Assembly: GCA_964345635.1 (NCBI GenBank)
Contig: CAYFRM010000075.1
Span: forward strand, 1 to 64,000
Length of the DNA stretch: 64,000 bases
Direction: 5' to 3'
From: WVXT01 sp964345635
GTDB lineage: Bacteria > UBA6262 > WVXT01
Below are positions 51,546 to 60,672 of this stretch, piece by piece (positions within the stretch are counted from its first letter, which is position 1; every line of letters begins with the position of its first letter). The translations under genes were made by a program, and so were the position numbers. The notes beneath the pieces were generated by a model that saw only the letters and a program-made list of their open reading frames with translations, was not told the DNA's origin and made no database searches.

Positions 51546-53000
51546 ATGAACCCAGTAAATAAGAATTATATCAAGGGCAAATGGCAAGAATCAAGGGGTG
51601 GCGCCAGGTTACAAAGCATTAATCCCGCAGATACCACTGACGTGATAGGTACATATCAGCGTTCAACAGTGGAGGATGTGAATTTAGCTTTTGGTGCCGC
51701 AGAGAGCGCCCGGAAGTCCTGGTCGGCGATACCAGCCACTCAAAGGGGGGACCTGCTGTTCAAGGCAGCGAATATTCTGGAAGAACGACAGGAGAAAGTG
51801 GCGGCAATGGTAACCCGGGAAATGGGTAAGACATTACCGGAAGCAAAAGGCGAGGTGTTGAGAGGCCTCCAGCTGCTCCGCTTTTATGGAGGAGAGGGAT
51901 GGAGAATGACCGGGACTACTTTTCCCTCAGGCAAACAGGGCAGACTTCTCTTCACCATGCGTGAACCTCTGGGAGTAGTCTGTATACTCACTCCCTGGAA
52001 TTTTCCTTTCGTGATACCTTTGTGGAAAATCGCGCCGGCGCTGGTTTATGGTAACGCTGTGGTTTTTAAGCCGGCTAATCTCACTCCGCACTGCGGTCTG
52101 GAACTGACCCGCATTATCGACGAAGCCGGTTTTCCCCATGGTGTCTTCAATTTTATTACGGGAACGAGCAGCGAATTGGGCGATGCCCTGGTCACCCACC
52201 CGGCAGTGAACGGAATTTCGTTTACCGGCTCCTGCGCCACAGGGGCGAAGATTGCCCTCAAGGCAGCCGGGCGACGTCTTAAATTACAGCTGGAGATGGG
52301 CGGGCAGAACCCTTTAATTGTTATGGAGGACGCTGATCTCGACCAGGCTACGGATATTGCAATCAACGGCTCTTTCTGGTCAACCGGGCAGAAATGTACG
52401 GCGACAGGTAGAATAATAGTTCAGGAAAAGGTGCACAAGGAGTTTAGCGAACTTTTGGTCAGGAAGACCAAGAATCTCAGGGTAGGAAACGGCATGGATG
52501 CGGAAACGCAAGTTGGGCCGATGGTCAGCGAGGAACAACTGGAGATGGTGCTGGATTATGTAGAGGTGGGAAAAAAAGAGGGAGCCAGGCTTCTATGCGG
52601 CGGAGGGCGGCTTAAGGGAAAAAAATACGACAAAGGGTACTTTATTGAACCAACCATATTCGGGGAAGTCAAACCCAAGATGAGAATCGCGCAGGAAGAG
52701 GTATTCGGTCCTTTTGTTTGTATACTAAAAGCCAGAGACCTCCCGGAAGCGCTGGACATTGCCAATGATTCCCGCTACGGATTAAGCGGGTCCATCTGTA
52801 CCGGAGAGACCAGGAACGTGCTCAAGTTCGTACGCGAGATTGGCGTGGGCTTAGTGCATGTGAACAATTCGACTGCCGGCGCAGAGCCTCATGTCCCCTT
52901 CGGAGGAATGAAAGATTCCACTTCTTACTTTCGGGAAATGGGCAGAACTGCCATCGAATTCTTCACTCAATACAAGACCGTTTATATGGACGCTACGTAA
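51546..53000 (+). CDS. NAD(P)-dependent aldehyde dehydrogenase
   Basis: 484 residues. The catalytic C284 is in STGQKCTATGR and general base E250 in LEMGGQNP; N of TPWNFP is conserved, and NVGGAEPHVPFGG-type sequence closes the active site. It resembles 2,5-dioxovalerate/succinate-semialdehyde type ALDHs, but specificity cannot be proved. CTGGAGG lies before the ATG. It follows the iron ADH in the aldehyde cluster. Confidence 0.93.
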   Translation: MNPVNKNYIKGKWQESRGGARLQSINPADTTDVIGTYQRSTVEDVNLAFGAAESARKSWSAIPATQRGDLLFKAANILEERQEKVAAMVTREMGKTLPEAKGEVLRGLQLLRFYGGEGWRMTGTTFPSGKQGRLLFTMREPLGVVCILTPWNFPFVIPLWKIAPALVYGNAVVFKPANLTPHCGLELTRIIDEAGFPHGVFNFITGTSSELGDALVTHPAVNGISFTGSCATGAKIALKAAGRRLKLQLEMGGQNPLIVMEDADLDQATDIAINGSFWSTGQKCTATGRIIVQEKVHKEFSELLVRKTKNLRVGNGMDAETQVGPMVSEEQLEMVLDYVEVGKKEGARLLCGGGRLKGKKYDKGYFIEPTIFGEVKPKMRIAQEEVFGPFVCILKARDLPEALDIANDSRYGLSGSICTGETRNVLKFVREIGVGLVHVNNSTAGAEPHVPFGGMKDSTSYFREMGRTAIEFFTQYKTVYMDAT

Positions 53001-53072
53001 GAAAGAGGCGAGTACATTTTAGGCCTTGCATTATGAGCATAGACTGTTTAGAAGATTCTTCTATTTAATAAT

Positions 53073-53297
53073 ATGATTTTAAACGTTAAAGTAATTCCCC
53101 GTGCCAGAAAGAACCAGATCAAGAAAGAAGAAAATTGCTGGAAAGTTCACCTCACGGCACCGGCGGAAAAAGGAAAGGCAAATAGACTTCTGATTAAGTT
53201 ATTGTCTCAGGAATTCAAAGTGAAAAAGAACCAGGTGAGAATAGTCCAGGGGGAGAAATCGAGGTATAAAATTGTACAGATAGAATTTTTGGCTTGA
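53073..53297 (+). CDS. DUF167 (YggU) family protein
   Basis: 74 residues with the family core: VIPRARKNQI, VHLTAPAEKGKANRLLIKLL and IVQGEKSRYK. It is a small, highly conserved, basic protein of unknown biochemical function. It lies between ALDH and the receiver gene; a promoter for the latter starts within its last codons. No ribosome site is obvious. Confidence 0.92.
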   Translation: MILNVKVIPRARKNQIKKEENCWKVHLTAPAEKGKANRLLIKLLSQEFKVKKNQVRIVQGEKSRYKIVQIEFLA

Positions 53298-53322
53298 TTT
53301 TTTTCTATGGAAATAGTATAAT
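53294..53322 (+). promoter_or_regulatory. Promoter of the receiver gene (likely leaderless)
   Basis: TTGATT (53294-53299) and a perfect TATAAT (53317-53322), 17 nt apart. The expected start is 6-7 nt downstream, at the A of the ATG (53329). Confidence 0.75.
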
Positions 53323-53328
53323 CTTAAC

Positions 53329-53769
53329 ATGGAGAAAAGGGTACTGCGGATATTGGTAATAGACGATGAAGAAGGCGTCCTGAGACTGCTTCAGTTCAGA
53401 CTGGGAAAGTTTGGACACGAAGTGATTACCGCTAATAATGGACCGGAAGGAATCAGAAAAGCCAGGATGTTTGAGCCGGACCTTATCCTTCTGGACCTGG
53501 TTATGCCCGGGATGAGTGGTTTCAGGGTTTGTGAGCTATTGAAATCCTATAAGAAAACAAAAGATATTCCCGTTTTCATATTTACGGCTCTGGACCGAAT
53601 GGAAGACGTTGAGCGCGCTTTTGAGAAGGGCGCGGATGATTATATCGTGAAGCCGTTTGAAGTTGTAACCATCAATAATACCATTGAGAATAAATTCAAT
53701 ATGTTTGTGGAAAAAATCGAATATAAGTCAGACTTCCGGGAAAAGCACAAAGAAATTTCCGAAGAATAA
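53329..53769 (+). CDS. Stand-alone response-regulator receiver protein
   Basis: 146 residues. A CheY-like domain with D12, D13, phospho-acceptor D56, T86 and K108 all present. There is no output domain and no histidine kinase nearby. The tail (about 120-146) is polar and helical. It could relay signals to motility or to another kinase. The ATG lies 7 nt after TATAAT, and a terminator follows, so it is a single-gene unit. Confidence 0.92.
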   Translation: MEKRVLRILVIDDEEGVLRLLQFRLGKFGHEVITANNGPEGIRKARMFEPDLILLDLVMPGMSGFRVCELLKSYKKTKDIPVFIFTALDRMEDVERAFEKGADDYIVKPFEVVTINNTIENKFNMFVEKIEYKSDFREKHKEISEE

Positions 53770-53805
53770 CTTTTAAGAATATTCTTGATTTTCATTATTG
53801 GAATT

Positions 53806-53832
53806 AATCTTCCCAGACGGGAAGATTTTTTT
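53806..53832 (+). terminator. Rho-independent terminator after the receiver gene
   Basis: AATCTTCCC/GGGAAGATT stem of 9 bp with a 4-nt loop AGAC, followed by a run of T. It isolates the receiver gene from the DUF401 gene. Confidence 0.9.
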
Positions 53833-53834
53833 AT

Positions 53835-53864
53835 TTGATTCTTGGTTGAAAAATCTACTATAAT
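53835..53864 (+). promoter_or_regulatory. Promoter of the DUF401 gene
   Basis: TTGATT (53835-53840) and TATAAT (53859-53864), 18 nt apart, about 30 nt before the ATG at 53893. GCGGGAG precedes the ATG. Confidence 0.7.
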
Positions 53865-53892
53865 TACACCATCCTTGCGGGAGTCAGTTACT

Positions 53893-55098
53893 ATGCACGA
53901 CCTGATAATTTTAATTGCTGCTCTGGGAATTATTCTGATTCTTTTCAAATGGAGACTGAATCTCACTCTGACTATGATAGTAGCGGCACTCTTTCTGGGT
54001 ATCGCGTACAGGTTTAATTCGACAGAGATTTCGAAAACTTTTTATTCTGCTTGCGTCTCCAGGGAGACCCTGGAGATTGCCGCCACACTCTTTTTCGTGA
54101 TCATATTCAACCTTTGTATGACCGCGGCCTATACTTTCAAGAAAATAATTAGCAATATGAAAAATATACTGTCGGACATAAGGTGGATTATCGCCGTTGT
54201 TCCCGCGGTAATCGGTTTTCTTCCCATGTTTGGTGGTGCTCTCGTTTCCGCTCCCGTGGTAAAAAAAGTCACCCAGGAAATGGGCATATCAAACGAGCGA
54301 AAAACCTTTCTCAATTTTTGGTTTAGACATATCTGGGAGTATACCCTGCCGCTCTACCCGGGAATCCTGGTGGCTGCGGGTATTCTGGGCGTGCCCGTCT
54401 ACAGGATAATCGCCAGCAATAGCATCCTGACTGTGAGTGCAATTGTTATAGGGATAATTTGGGGTACCGGGAGATTGAAACGGAGAACCGAACATTCTCC
54501 GGAAGTTTTTTCCGGAAAAGGTCAGGCAATTCTCAATTTTCTCTTCAACCTATCGCCAATTATCCTGGTGATGGTTCTGGTTCTCGTTTTCAGGTTAAAA
54601 GTTTTATACGCTCTCATTGCGGCAATAATGTTCACGATCATCGCCAATAAGATTCCCCTTAGAAAAATTTTGCGCACTGTGAAAGAAGAGAAGTACGGGA
54701 TGATTCTTATGGTCTTTGCCATTATGATTTTCAAGGGAATGTTGACAGCCACAGGGATAATAGAGCGCCTGCCTCTTTTCTTTAAGAGTGCGGGCATTCC
54801 CCGGTACCTGGTTATTTCTTTTCTTCCTTTCATTGCGGGTTTTTTAACGGGAATGACCATGGCCGCAGTGGGCATCACTTTCCCGGTTATTCTGCCCCTT
54901 TTTGATGGTAAGTTATCACTTATGACTTTTTCCTTTATGTGTGGATTTGCCGGGGTCTTGTTGACACCCGTCCACTTTTGCCTGGCGTTAACCAGAGAAT
55001 ATTTCCGGGCTGACTGGCTGAAACTTTATCGCAAAGAATTGATTCTTCCGGTATTCCTGATGATAGTAATCGGACTTATTTATACTGTGATAGTGTAG
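53893..55098 (+). CDS. DUF401 integral membrane protein (transporter-like)
   Basis: 401 residues. I chose ATG 53893; an earlier TTG frame overlaps the promoter. About 10-12 hydrophobic helices; conserved GFLPMFGGALVSAPVV in the first half and TGMTMAAVGITFPVILP in the second, as in DUF401, a family related to GntP-type ion transporters. Probably moves an organic acid or ion. It is 82 nt before an Ldh2-family gene, so it might import that enzyme's substrate. Confidence 0.82.
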   Translation: MHDLIILIAALGIILILFKWRLNLTLTMIVAALFLGIAYRFNSTEISKTFYSACVSRETLEIAATLFFVIIFNLCMTAAYTFKKIISNMKNILSDIRWIIAVVPAVIGFLPMFGGALVSAPVVKKVTQEMGISNERKTFLNFWFRHIWEYTLPLYPGILVAAGILGVPVYRIIASNSILTVSAIVIGIIWGTGRLKRRTEHSPEVFSGKGQAILNFLFNLSPIILVMVLVLVFRLKVLYALIAAIMFTIIANKIPLRKILRTVKEEKYGMILMVFAIMIFKGMLTATGIIERLPLFFKSAGIPRYLVISFLPFIAGFLTGMTMAAVGITFPVILPLFDGKLSLMTFSFMCGFAGVLLTPVHFCLALTREYFRADWLKLYRKELILPVFLMIVIGLIYTVIV

Positions 55099-55160
55099 GT
55101 GTAGGGGCGGCACTCCGTGGCCGCCCAGGGAAGGGACGGCACAGAGTCCGCCCCCTGCAG
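55093..55160 (+). repeat. Family A palindromic repeat cluster, copy 4
   Basis: GGGCGGC/GCCGCCC hairpin with loop ACTCCGTG, and GGGACGG with CCGCCCC. The stem pairs GAC/GTC of copies 1-3 are replaced by GGC/GCC, compensating changes. Confidence 0.8.
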
Positions 55161-55179
55161 AAATGAAAAGGAGACAATA

Positions 55180-56277
55180 ATGATGAGGAAAAAGCAGGTC
55201 ATATTGAAAAAACAACCGCTGCAGGATTTTGTGGCGGAAGTTTTCAAAAAATTGGGCGTTAGCAGCTCGGATGCCAGAATAGCTGCTGATATTATTGTTG
55301 CTGCTGACTTAAAAGGATTTGGTTCACACGGCGTTTCTCGCCTGAAGAGGTACGTGGAAGGGATAAAGACAGGCAGCATTGAACCAGTCGCCAGGATAAA
55401 GGTAGTCAAAGAAACAGCGGTTAGTGCTTTAATCGACGGCGGAAACGGCCTGGGCCAGGTGGTGGCATACAGAGCTATGCAGAAGTGCATGGAGATTGCG
55501 GAAAAGACGGGAGTGGGCTTTGTCGGTGCGAGAAATAGCAACCACTTTGGAATCGCCGGTTATTACTCCGCGATGGCTTTAGCAAAAAATATGGTTGGTA
55601 TTTCTGTCACCAACGCTCGTTCTTCGGTCGCTCCCACCTTCGGAGTGGAACCGGTTCTGGGGACAAATCCCGTAAGTGTGGCTGTGCCCACGGGGGGACC
55701 GTTTCCCTTCGTCCTGGATATGGCCACGAGTATAATCCAGAGGGGAAAACTGGAAGTGCTGGAGAGGGAAAACAAAAAGATGCTTTCCGGTTGGGCGATA
55801 GATGAAAAAGGCAAGACCCTCACCAGTCCCCGAAAGGTCACGCGAGGTATATTTGCCGGAAAAGCAGCGCTTCTTCCCCTGGGAGGAATAGGAGAAGATT
55901 TTAGCGGACACAAGGGATACGGGCTGGGTCTACTCGTAGATATTCTGTGTGCCGGCCTCACGGGTGCCAATTATGGTCTCAACCTTTCGCGCTCCCGAAA
56001 AGGAGGGTATAATCTCGGGCATTTCTTGGGAGCAATTAAGATAGAGCTTTTCCGCCCCGTTGATGAATTCAAGAATACGATAGATTCCATGTTTAAAGAA
56101 ATAAGAAATTCCAGGAAATTTCCCGGGGAAAAGAGAATCTATGTCGCCGGGGAGAAGGAATTTGAGATGGAAAATCGGAGAAAAAAAGAAGGGATTCCCG
56201 TACATCCCGAGGTATTTAAATATATGAAATCTTTGCAAGGAACGCTTAAAATAAAAGGACTGGAAATAGAAAAGTAA
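55180..56277 (+). CDS. Malate/L-lactate dehydrogenase-type (Ldh2/MDH2) oxidoreductase
   Basis: 365 residues from ATG 55180, with AAAGGAG upstream; the frame further 5' reads through the family A repeat. Ldh2 fold: AADIIVAADLKGFGSHGVSRL, NSNHFGIAGYYSAMA, VLGTNPVSVAVPT, and GHKGYGLGLLVD. Members oxidise 2-hydroxy acids (malate, lactate, sulfolactate, ureidoglycolate) with NAD(P). The DUF401 transporter upstream is a candidate partner. Substrate is open. Confidence 0.9.
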   Translation: MMRKKQVILKKQPLQDFVAEVFKKLGVSSSDARIAADIIVAADLKGFGSHGVSRLKRYVEGIKTGSIEPVARIKVVKETAVSALIDGGNGLGQVVAYRAMQKCMEIAEKTGVGFVGARNSNHFGIAGYYSAMALAKNMVGISVTNARSSVAPTFGVEPVLGTNPVSVAVPTGGPFPFVLDMATSIIQRGKLEVLERENKKMLSGWAIDEKGKTLTSPRKVTRGIFAGKAALLPLGGIGEDFSGHKGYGLGLLVDILCAGLTGANYGLNLSRSRKGGYNLGHFLGAIKIELFRPVDEFKNTIDSMFKEIRNSRKFPGEKRIYVAGEKEFEMENRRKKEGIPVHPEVFKYMKSLQGTLKIKGLEIEK

Positions 56278-56286
56278 ATTTTTTGG

Positions 56287-56318
56287 TTGATTATTTAGGA
56301 AAAAGAGTATAATATAAT
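56287..56318 (+). promoter_or_regulatory. Promoter of the transglycosylase gene (near-leaderless)
   Basis: TTGATT (56287-56292) and two overlapping TATAAT boxes (56308-56313, 56313-56318). The start would lie within a few nucleotides of ATG 56323. Spacers of 15 or 20 nt are not ideal. Confidence 0.55.
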
Positions 56319-56322
56319 ATAA

Positions 56323-57720
56323 ATGTTCAACAACACCAAAATAAAACAAAAATTTAAGTCCGCGCTTTTTATGACTATTTTTTTGTCCCTTCCGTTATTC
56401 TTCCAATCCGTAAGTAGTTCTCCTTCGCCCATGCAGGAAAAAATAGAATCTTTAAAACAGGTAATTAAAGAAGCGGAAAATTTCTATAATCAGGCAGTGA
56501 TAGCTTACGAAGAGGGAAATGTAAATCTCGCGGAGAATCTGTATGAGCGTGCTTTGAAAAGATTGGCCAAGTCGAATCTGGATGCCGTTATGAACTATCA
56601 ATTGAAGGAGGAATACGATAATCTCTTCGGCAAATTGGACGTTCTTCTGGAAGAGATGGACAGAAATTCCAGGTCGATTCTCGACGTTTCTAAAGAAGAG
56701 CTGAAAAGAACAGAAAATCTGGAAGCAGAGGAGATAAAAGGGAATTATATCATTCCCATAGATATTGAAAATAGTATAGTAAAAAGATACATAAAACTTT
56801 ATACTAAGGGAGAAAGAAAAAAAGCTATTGCCCAGGCACTGGAAAGGTCGGGAAGATACCGGGAGATGATCCTGGGAGTTCTGAAAGAATACGACCTTCC
56901 TCGAGAGCTAATCTATTTGCCCGTAGTGGAAAGTCTCTATAAGGTTAATGCTTATTCCCGGGCCCGCGCACTCGGGCTATGGCAGTTAATGGAGACTCCT
57001 GCCAGAAATTTGGGATTAGTCATCAATTACTGGATAGACGAGAGGAGAAATCCGGAAAAGTCTACCCGTGCTGCCCTTAAATTTCTTAAGGATCTCTACA
57101 CCTGGTTCAATGACTGGCATTTAGCTCTGGCCGCCTATAATCGGGGACAAAAAGGAATTGGAAGTGATTTGAAATTTTCCAAGTCTGTCAACTTTAACCA
57201 GTTAGTAGAAAGAGAAGCTTTGCCCAAGGAAACGGAGAACTTTGTTCCCAAATTTATGGCGTGCGTAATTATCGGTGAGAATTATCAGGACTACGGATTC
57301 TCTCTGAATTTTGAACAGCCTCTAAAGTACGACGAAGTAGTTCTGGATAAGGTGATTGACCTGGAAGTTATTGCCAGGTGCGTGGGCACAAAAGAGACCG
57401 AGATAAAAAAATTGAATCCGGATTTACGAGCCTGGTGCACTCCCAGAAATTATCCTGATTTTAAGTTAAGACTTCCCCCGGGAACGAAGGATAAGTTCCT
57501 CATCAATATCGCCAAGGTAAAAGATTTAACTCCGGGGAGGGGATTTATTCGTTATAGAGTGAAGAAGGGAGATTTTTTGGGAAGAATTGCCCGCAAATAC
57601 TTCACTACGGTATATGCAATAAAAAGAGACAATAAGATAAGAAATATCAATATAATCAGGGCAGGACGGGTGTTGATCATAAGGCCCGGAAGAAAGTACT
57701 TCCTTAACAAGAAGGGGTAA
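56323..57720 (+). CDS. Lytic murein transglycosylase with LysM (MltD-like)
   Basis: 465 residues. Signal peptide (hydrophobic to about residue 32), a coiled-coil/helical region (about 40-135), an SLT domain with catalytic E203 in LPVVESLYKVNAYSRARALGLWQL and AAYNRGQKGI, and one LysM domain (about 413-458; YRVKKGDFLGRIARKYFTT). MltD has two LysM repeats in E. coli; here there is one. It cleaves peptidoglycan glycosidic bonds with anhydro end formation. Likely periplasmic or outer-membrane linked. Confidence 0.9.
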   Translation: MFNNTKIKQKFKSALFMTIFLSLPLFFQSVSSSPSPMQEKIESLKQVIKEAENFYNQAVIAYEEGNVNLAENLYERALKRLAKSNLDAVMNYQLKEEYDNLFGKLDVLLEEMDRNSRSILDVSKEELKRTENLEAEEIKGNYIIPIDIENSIVKRYIKLYTKGERKKAIAQALERSGRYREMILGVLKEYDLPRELIYLPVVESLYKVNAYSRARALGLWQLMETPARNLGLVINYWIDERRNPEKSTRAALKFLKDLYTWFNDWHLALAAYNRGQKGIGSDLKFSKSVNFNQLVEREALPKETENFVPKFMACVIIGENYQDYGFSLNFEQPLKYDEVVLDKVIDLEVIARCVGTKETEIKKLNPDLRAWCTPRNYPDFKLRLPPGTKDKFLINIAKVKDLTPGRGFIRYRVKKGDFLGRIARKYFTTVYAIKRDNKIRNINIIRAGRVLIIRPGRKYFLNKKG

Positions 57721-57758
57721 ACTCCTCTTAAGAAATCGGATTGTTCAATAATTGAATT

Positions 57759-58520
57759 ATGACTCAGCATGCTCAAAACGAAGGGATGAAGCCGGTATAT
57801 ATCGAGGCCTTCGACCTCGATGACGCCTGGTTTCAGTGTCTGTCGGCAATACTGGAAAGGGGACAGGTTTACACCATTACCAGAGGTAGCTATCAGGGAC
57901 AGAAGCGGCTCGAATTTGACTTTGTTACTCTCAGGGTCAGGAAACCTTCGCATCAGATAATTCCCCTCATTCCCGAAGGTTCGGGCATTCCTGCCCCCAC
58001 TACCATGGAGTACGTCCAGGGATACCTGGAATACCTTTTGACCGGAGCTAAGACAGAGACCGAAGACTATACCTACGGTGAGAGGCTGGTTGACCCCAAG
58101 GTGAGAATAGAGGAAAATCTTGAGGGAAAAAGGATGATGAGAGAAATCCCTCTTAATGTCAACCAGATAGAGGAAGTCGTAAAAATGTACAGGACAGAGG
58201 GATACGGGACAAATCAGGCGATAATGGAAATCGGAATGCCTTCCGACGTTAGTTTGAAAGACCCTCCCTGTTTGAGATTGATAGATACCAGAATCAGGTA
58301 TGGCAAGCTCCATTTCATACCTTATTTCCGGTCGTGGGATTTATGGGGAGGGTTTCCTTCAAACCTTGGCGGACTGCAACTGGTAAAGCAATACATGGCA
58401 GAAGAAATTGGAGTTGAGGACGGGGAAATAATAGCAATAAGTAAAGGGCTCCACCTTTATGATTATACCTGGGAATGGGCAAAGCAGAGAACCACAAAAT
58501 ATGATAAGAAAATAGAATAA
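57759..58520 (+). CDS. Archaeal-type thymidylate synthase-like protein (ThyA superfamily)
   Basis: 253 residues. C171, R191, D194, N202, H232 and Y234 have exactly the spacing of E. coli ThyA C146, R166, D169, N177, H207 and Y209. Local sequence is like archaeal ThyA (PPC; YFRSWDLWGGFP; LGGLQL). The residue after C171 is leucine, not histidine. The first ~70 residues differ from bacterial ThyA. It should act on dUMP or a related pyrimidine nucleotide, but may be a hydroxymethylase. It stands alone between MltD and the acyl-CoA synthetase genes. Confidence 0.8.
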   Translation: MTQHAQNEGMKPVYIEAFDLDDAWFQCLSAILERGQVYTITRGSYQGQKRLEFDFVTLRVRKPSHQIIPLIPEGSGIPAPTTMEYVQGYLEYLLTGAKTETEDYTYGERLVDPKVRIEENLEGKRMMREIPLNVNQIEEVVKMYRTEGYGTNQAIMEIGMPSDVSLKDPPCLRLIDTRIRYGKLHFIPYFRSWDLWGGFPSNLGGLQLVKQYMAEEIGVEDGEIIAISKGLHLYDYTWEWAKQRTTKYDKKIE

Positions 58521-58545
58521 TTTGTTCACACATTTCTCTGCTTAA

Positions 58546-60663
58546 ATGGAATTCCAACTCAAAATAGTGCTGGAAAAACTTTTTTATCCCAAATCAATAG
58601 CAGTTATCGGCGCCTCCCGCGAAGAAGGAAAAGTTGGCCACAGCATTTTGAAAAATCTCCTCCGCTACGGTTACCCGGGAAAGATTTATCCCATCAATCC
58701 CAAAACAGACGAAATTTTGAGAACAAGAGCATATTCCACAATCTTTGCCGTGGAAGGGCAGATAGACCTCGCTGTAGTGGCTATTCCTGCCAAATCAGTT
58801 CCTTCCATACTTGAAGATTGCGCAAAGAAAGAAATAGGTGCGGTGATTATTATTTCGGCTGGCTTCAAAGAATCCGGCAAACAGGGTTCCCAGCTGGAAA
58901 GAGACCTGGTGGAAATTATCAAAAATTCAAGTATGAGGGTACTCGGACCGAATTGTCTGGGAATCATCGATACTGCCTCAAGCCTTAACGCCTCTTTTGC
59001 CGCGGGTATGCCTTCCCGAGGAAACATTGCCTTCTTTTCTCAATCCGGTGCTCTATGTACCGCCGTGTTGGATTGGGCACTTGAGGAAGATGTGGGATTC
59101 TCAAAATTCATTAGTCTGGGAAATAAGGCAGACATAGATGAAGTGGACCTGTTGCTTGCCCTGGCTGAGGATTCGGAAACCAGGGTTATCCTCGGCTATC
59201 TGGAAGGAATAGAGGATGGCGTCAGATTTATGGAAGTAGCCAGAGAGGTCTCACGAAAAAAACCTGTCATTATCACCAAATCTGCACGCACGCAAGCCGG
59301 CGCAAAAGCCGCCTCTTCGCATACGGGAACGCTGGCAGGCCTGGACACGGCCTACGAAGCGGCTTTCAGACAGAGCGGAATAATCAGAGCCGAGACCGTG
59401 CAAACTCTTTTCGATTACGCTATTGCCTTTGCCCAGCAACCCATTCCCCGGGGACCAAATCTTGCTATTCTGACCAATGCCGGCGGTCCGGCAATTATCG
59501 CCGCGGATGCAGTGGAGAACTCCCTTCTCCAGATGGCTTCTTTCAGGGAGGATACGGTTAGTAAACTGCGAAAGGAGCTCCCCTCTAATGCTTCCGTATA
59601 TAATCCGGTTGACGTGATTGGCGACGCGGGAGCGGATCGTTATGAGAAGGCAATGAAAATTATCGTTGCTGACCCGGGAGTCGATAGCCTTACGGTAATT
59701 TTGGCGCCCCAGGCAATGACTGATATAAAAGAAACGGCGGAAGTCATAAACAATATCTCTTCCACAGTCTCCGACAAACCTATCGTCGCTTCATTTATGG
59801 GACAGCTAGAAGTTAAGGAGGGTAGAAAGATTTTGCGCGCGGGGAAGATACCCAATTATCCTTACCCGGAGCGCACTATTTCTGCTCTGGAGGCTATGGT
59901 TAAGTACGAGAAGTTGAAAAAGAGACGTCCTGGCAAGATTCACCTTTTGGAAGTGAATAAGAAAAAGGCAGAAGAAATTCTGGCAAAAGCGAAAGCGAAA
60001 AGCAAAGCTAATCTGTCTGCTGAGGAAACCAGAGAAGTGCTTTCAGCTTATGGTTTTTCTCTTCCCCGGAGAATCGTTGCCGAAACTTCGCGGGAAGCAA
60101 TTTCTGCGGCAAACTCTCTGGGTTATCCCGTGGTAATGAAGATTGTTTCTCCCGATATTTTGCACAAATCCGACGTGGGGGGAGTTAAAATGGGAGTGAC
60201 CAACAGGTCTCAGGTTGCCAGTAGCTTTGAAGATCTCGTTTCCCATGCAAAAAGATTTATGCCGGAAGCATTAATCCTGGGAGTAAGCGTGGAGGAGATG
60301 GTGGAACAGGGGAAAGAGGTAATACTGGGCTCCTCCCGAGATCCTTCTTTCGGGCCCCTTCTTATGTTCGGGCTGGGCGGAATCTATATAGAAATTCTCA
60401 AAGATATATCTTTCAGGATTGCACCGTTAACTTTAGATGAGGCAGAGTCAATGATAAAGGAAGTCCGCTCCTACCCCATCCTTAAGGGAGTGCGCGGAGA
60501 AAAACCTTCCGACTTACTCGCAGTCAGAGATGGTCTGTTAAGATTGTCTCAACTGGTTACGGAGTTCCCGGAAATTTTGGAGATTGATATAAATCCATTA
60601 ATGGTCTTACCGGTGGGTAAAGGAGCTGTAGCCATAGATTCACGATTGGCAATAAAAATATGA
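58546..60663 (+). CDS. ADP-forming acetyl/acyl-CoA synthetase, fused alpha-beta
   Basis: 705 residues. Domain order: CoA-binding (about 10-135; GASREEGKVGHSIL), ligase-CoA (GPNCLGIID, SQSGALCT, phospho-His H259 in SSHTGTLAG), then ATP-grasp (about 480-705; KSDVGGVKMGV). The enzyme makes ATP from acetyl- or acyl-CoA and ADP, common in archaea and anaerobes. It is the last step of acid production that AOR, ALDH or other oxidations could feed. Substrate range is not known. Confidence 0.93.
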   Translation: MEFQLKIVLEKLFYPKSIAVIGASREEGKVGHSILKNLLRYGYPGKIYPINPKTDEILRTRAYSTIFAVEGQIDLAVVAIPAKSVPSILEDCAKKEIGAVIIISAGFKESGKQGSQLERDLVEIIKNSSMRVLGPNCLGIIDTASSLNASFAAGMPSRGNIAFFSQSGALCTAVLDWALEEDVGFSKFISLGNKADIDEVDLLLALAEDSETRVILGYLEGIEDGVRFMEVAREVSRKKPVIITKSARTQAGAKAASSHTGTLAGLDTAYEAAFRQSGIIRAETVQTLFDYAIAFAQQPIPRGPNLAILTNAGGPAIIAADAVENSLLQMASFREDTVSKLRKELPSNASVYNPVDVIGDAGADRYEKAMKIIVADPGVDSLTVILAPQAMTDIKETAEVINNISSTVSDKPIVASFMGQLEVKEGRKILRAGKIPNYPYPERTISALEAMVKYEKLKKRRPGKIHLLEVNKKKAEEILAKAKAKSKANLSAEETREVLSAYGFSLPRRIVAETSREAISAANSLGYPVVMKIVSPDILHKSDVGGVKMGVTNRSQVASSFEDLVSHAKRFMPEALILGVSVEEMVEQGKEVILGSSRDPSFGPLLMFGLGGIYIEILKDISFRIAPLTLDEAESMIKEVRSYPILKGVRGEKPSDLLAVRDGLLRLSQLVTEFPEILEIDINPLMVLPVGKGAVAIDSRLAIKI

Positions 60664-60672
60664 TCTAAATTT

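Noticed and set aside
53842..53892. TTG start 51 nt upstream of the DUF401 ATG
   Set aside because: That stretch holds the TATAAT box, so it is promoter rather than coding.
55117..55179. Upstream start for the Ldh2-type gene
   Set aside because: It would translate the family A repeat; the ATG at 55180 has a proper ribosome site.
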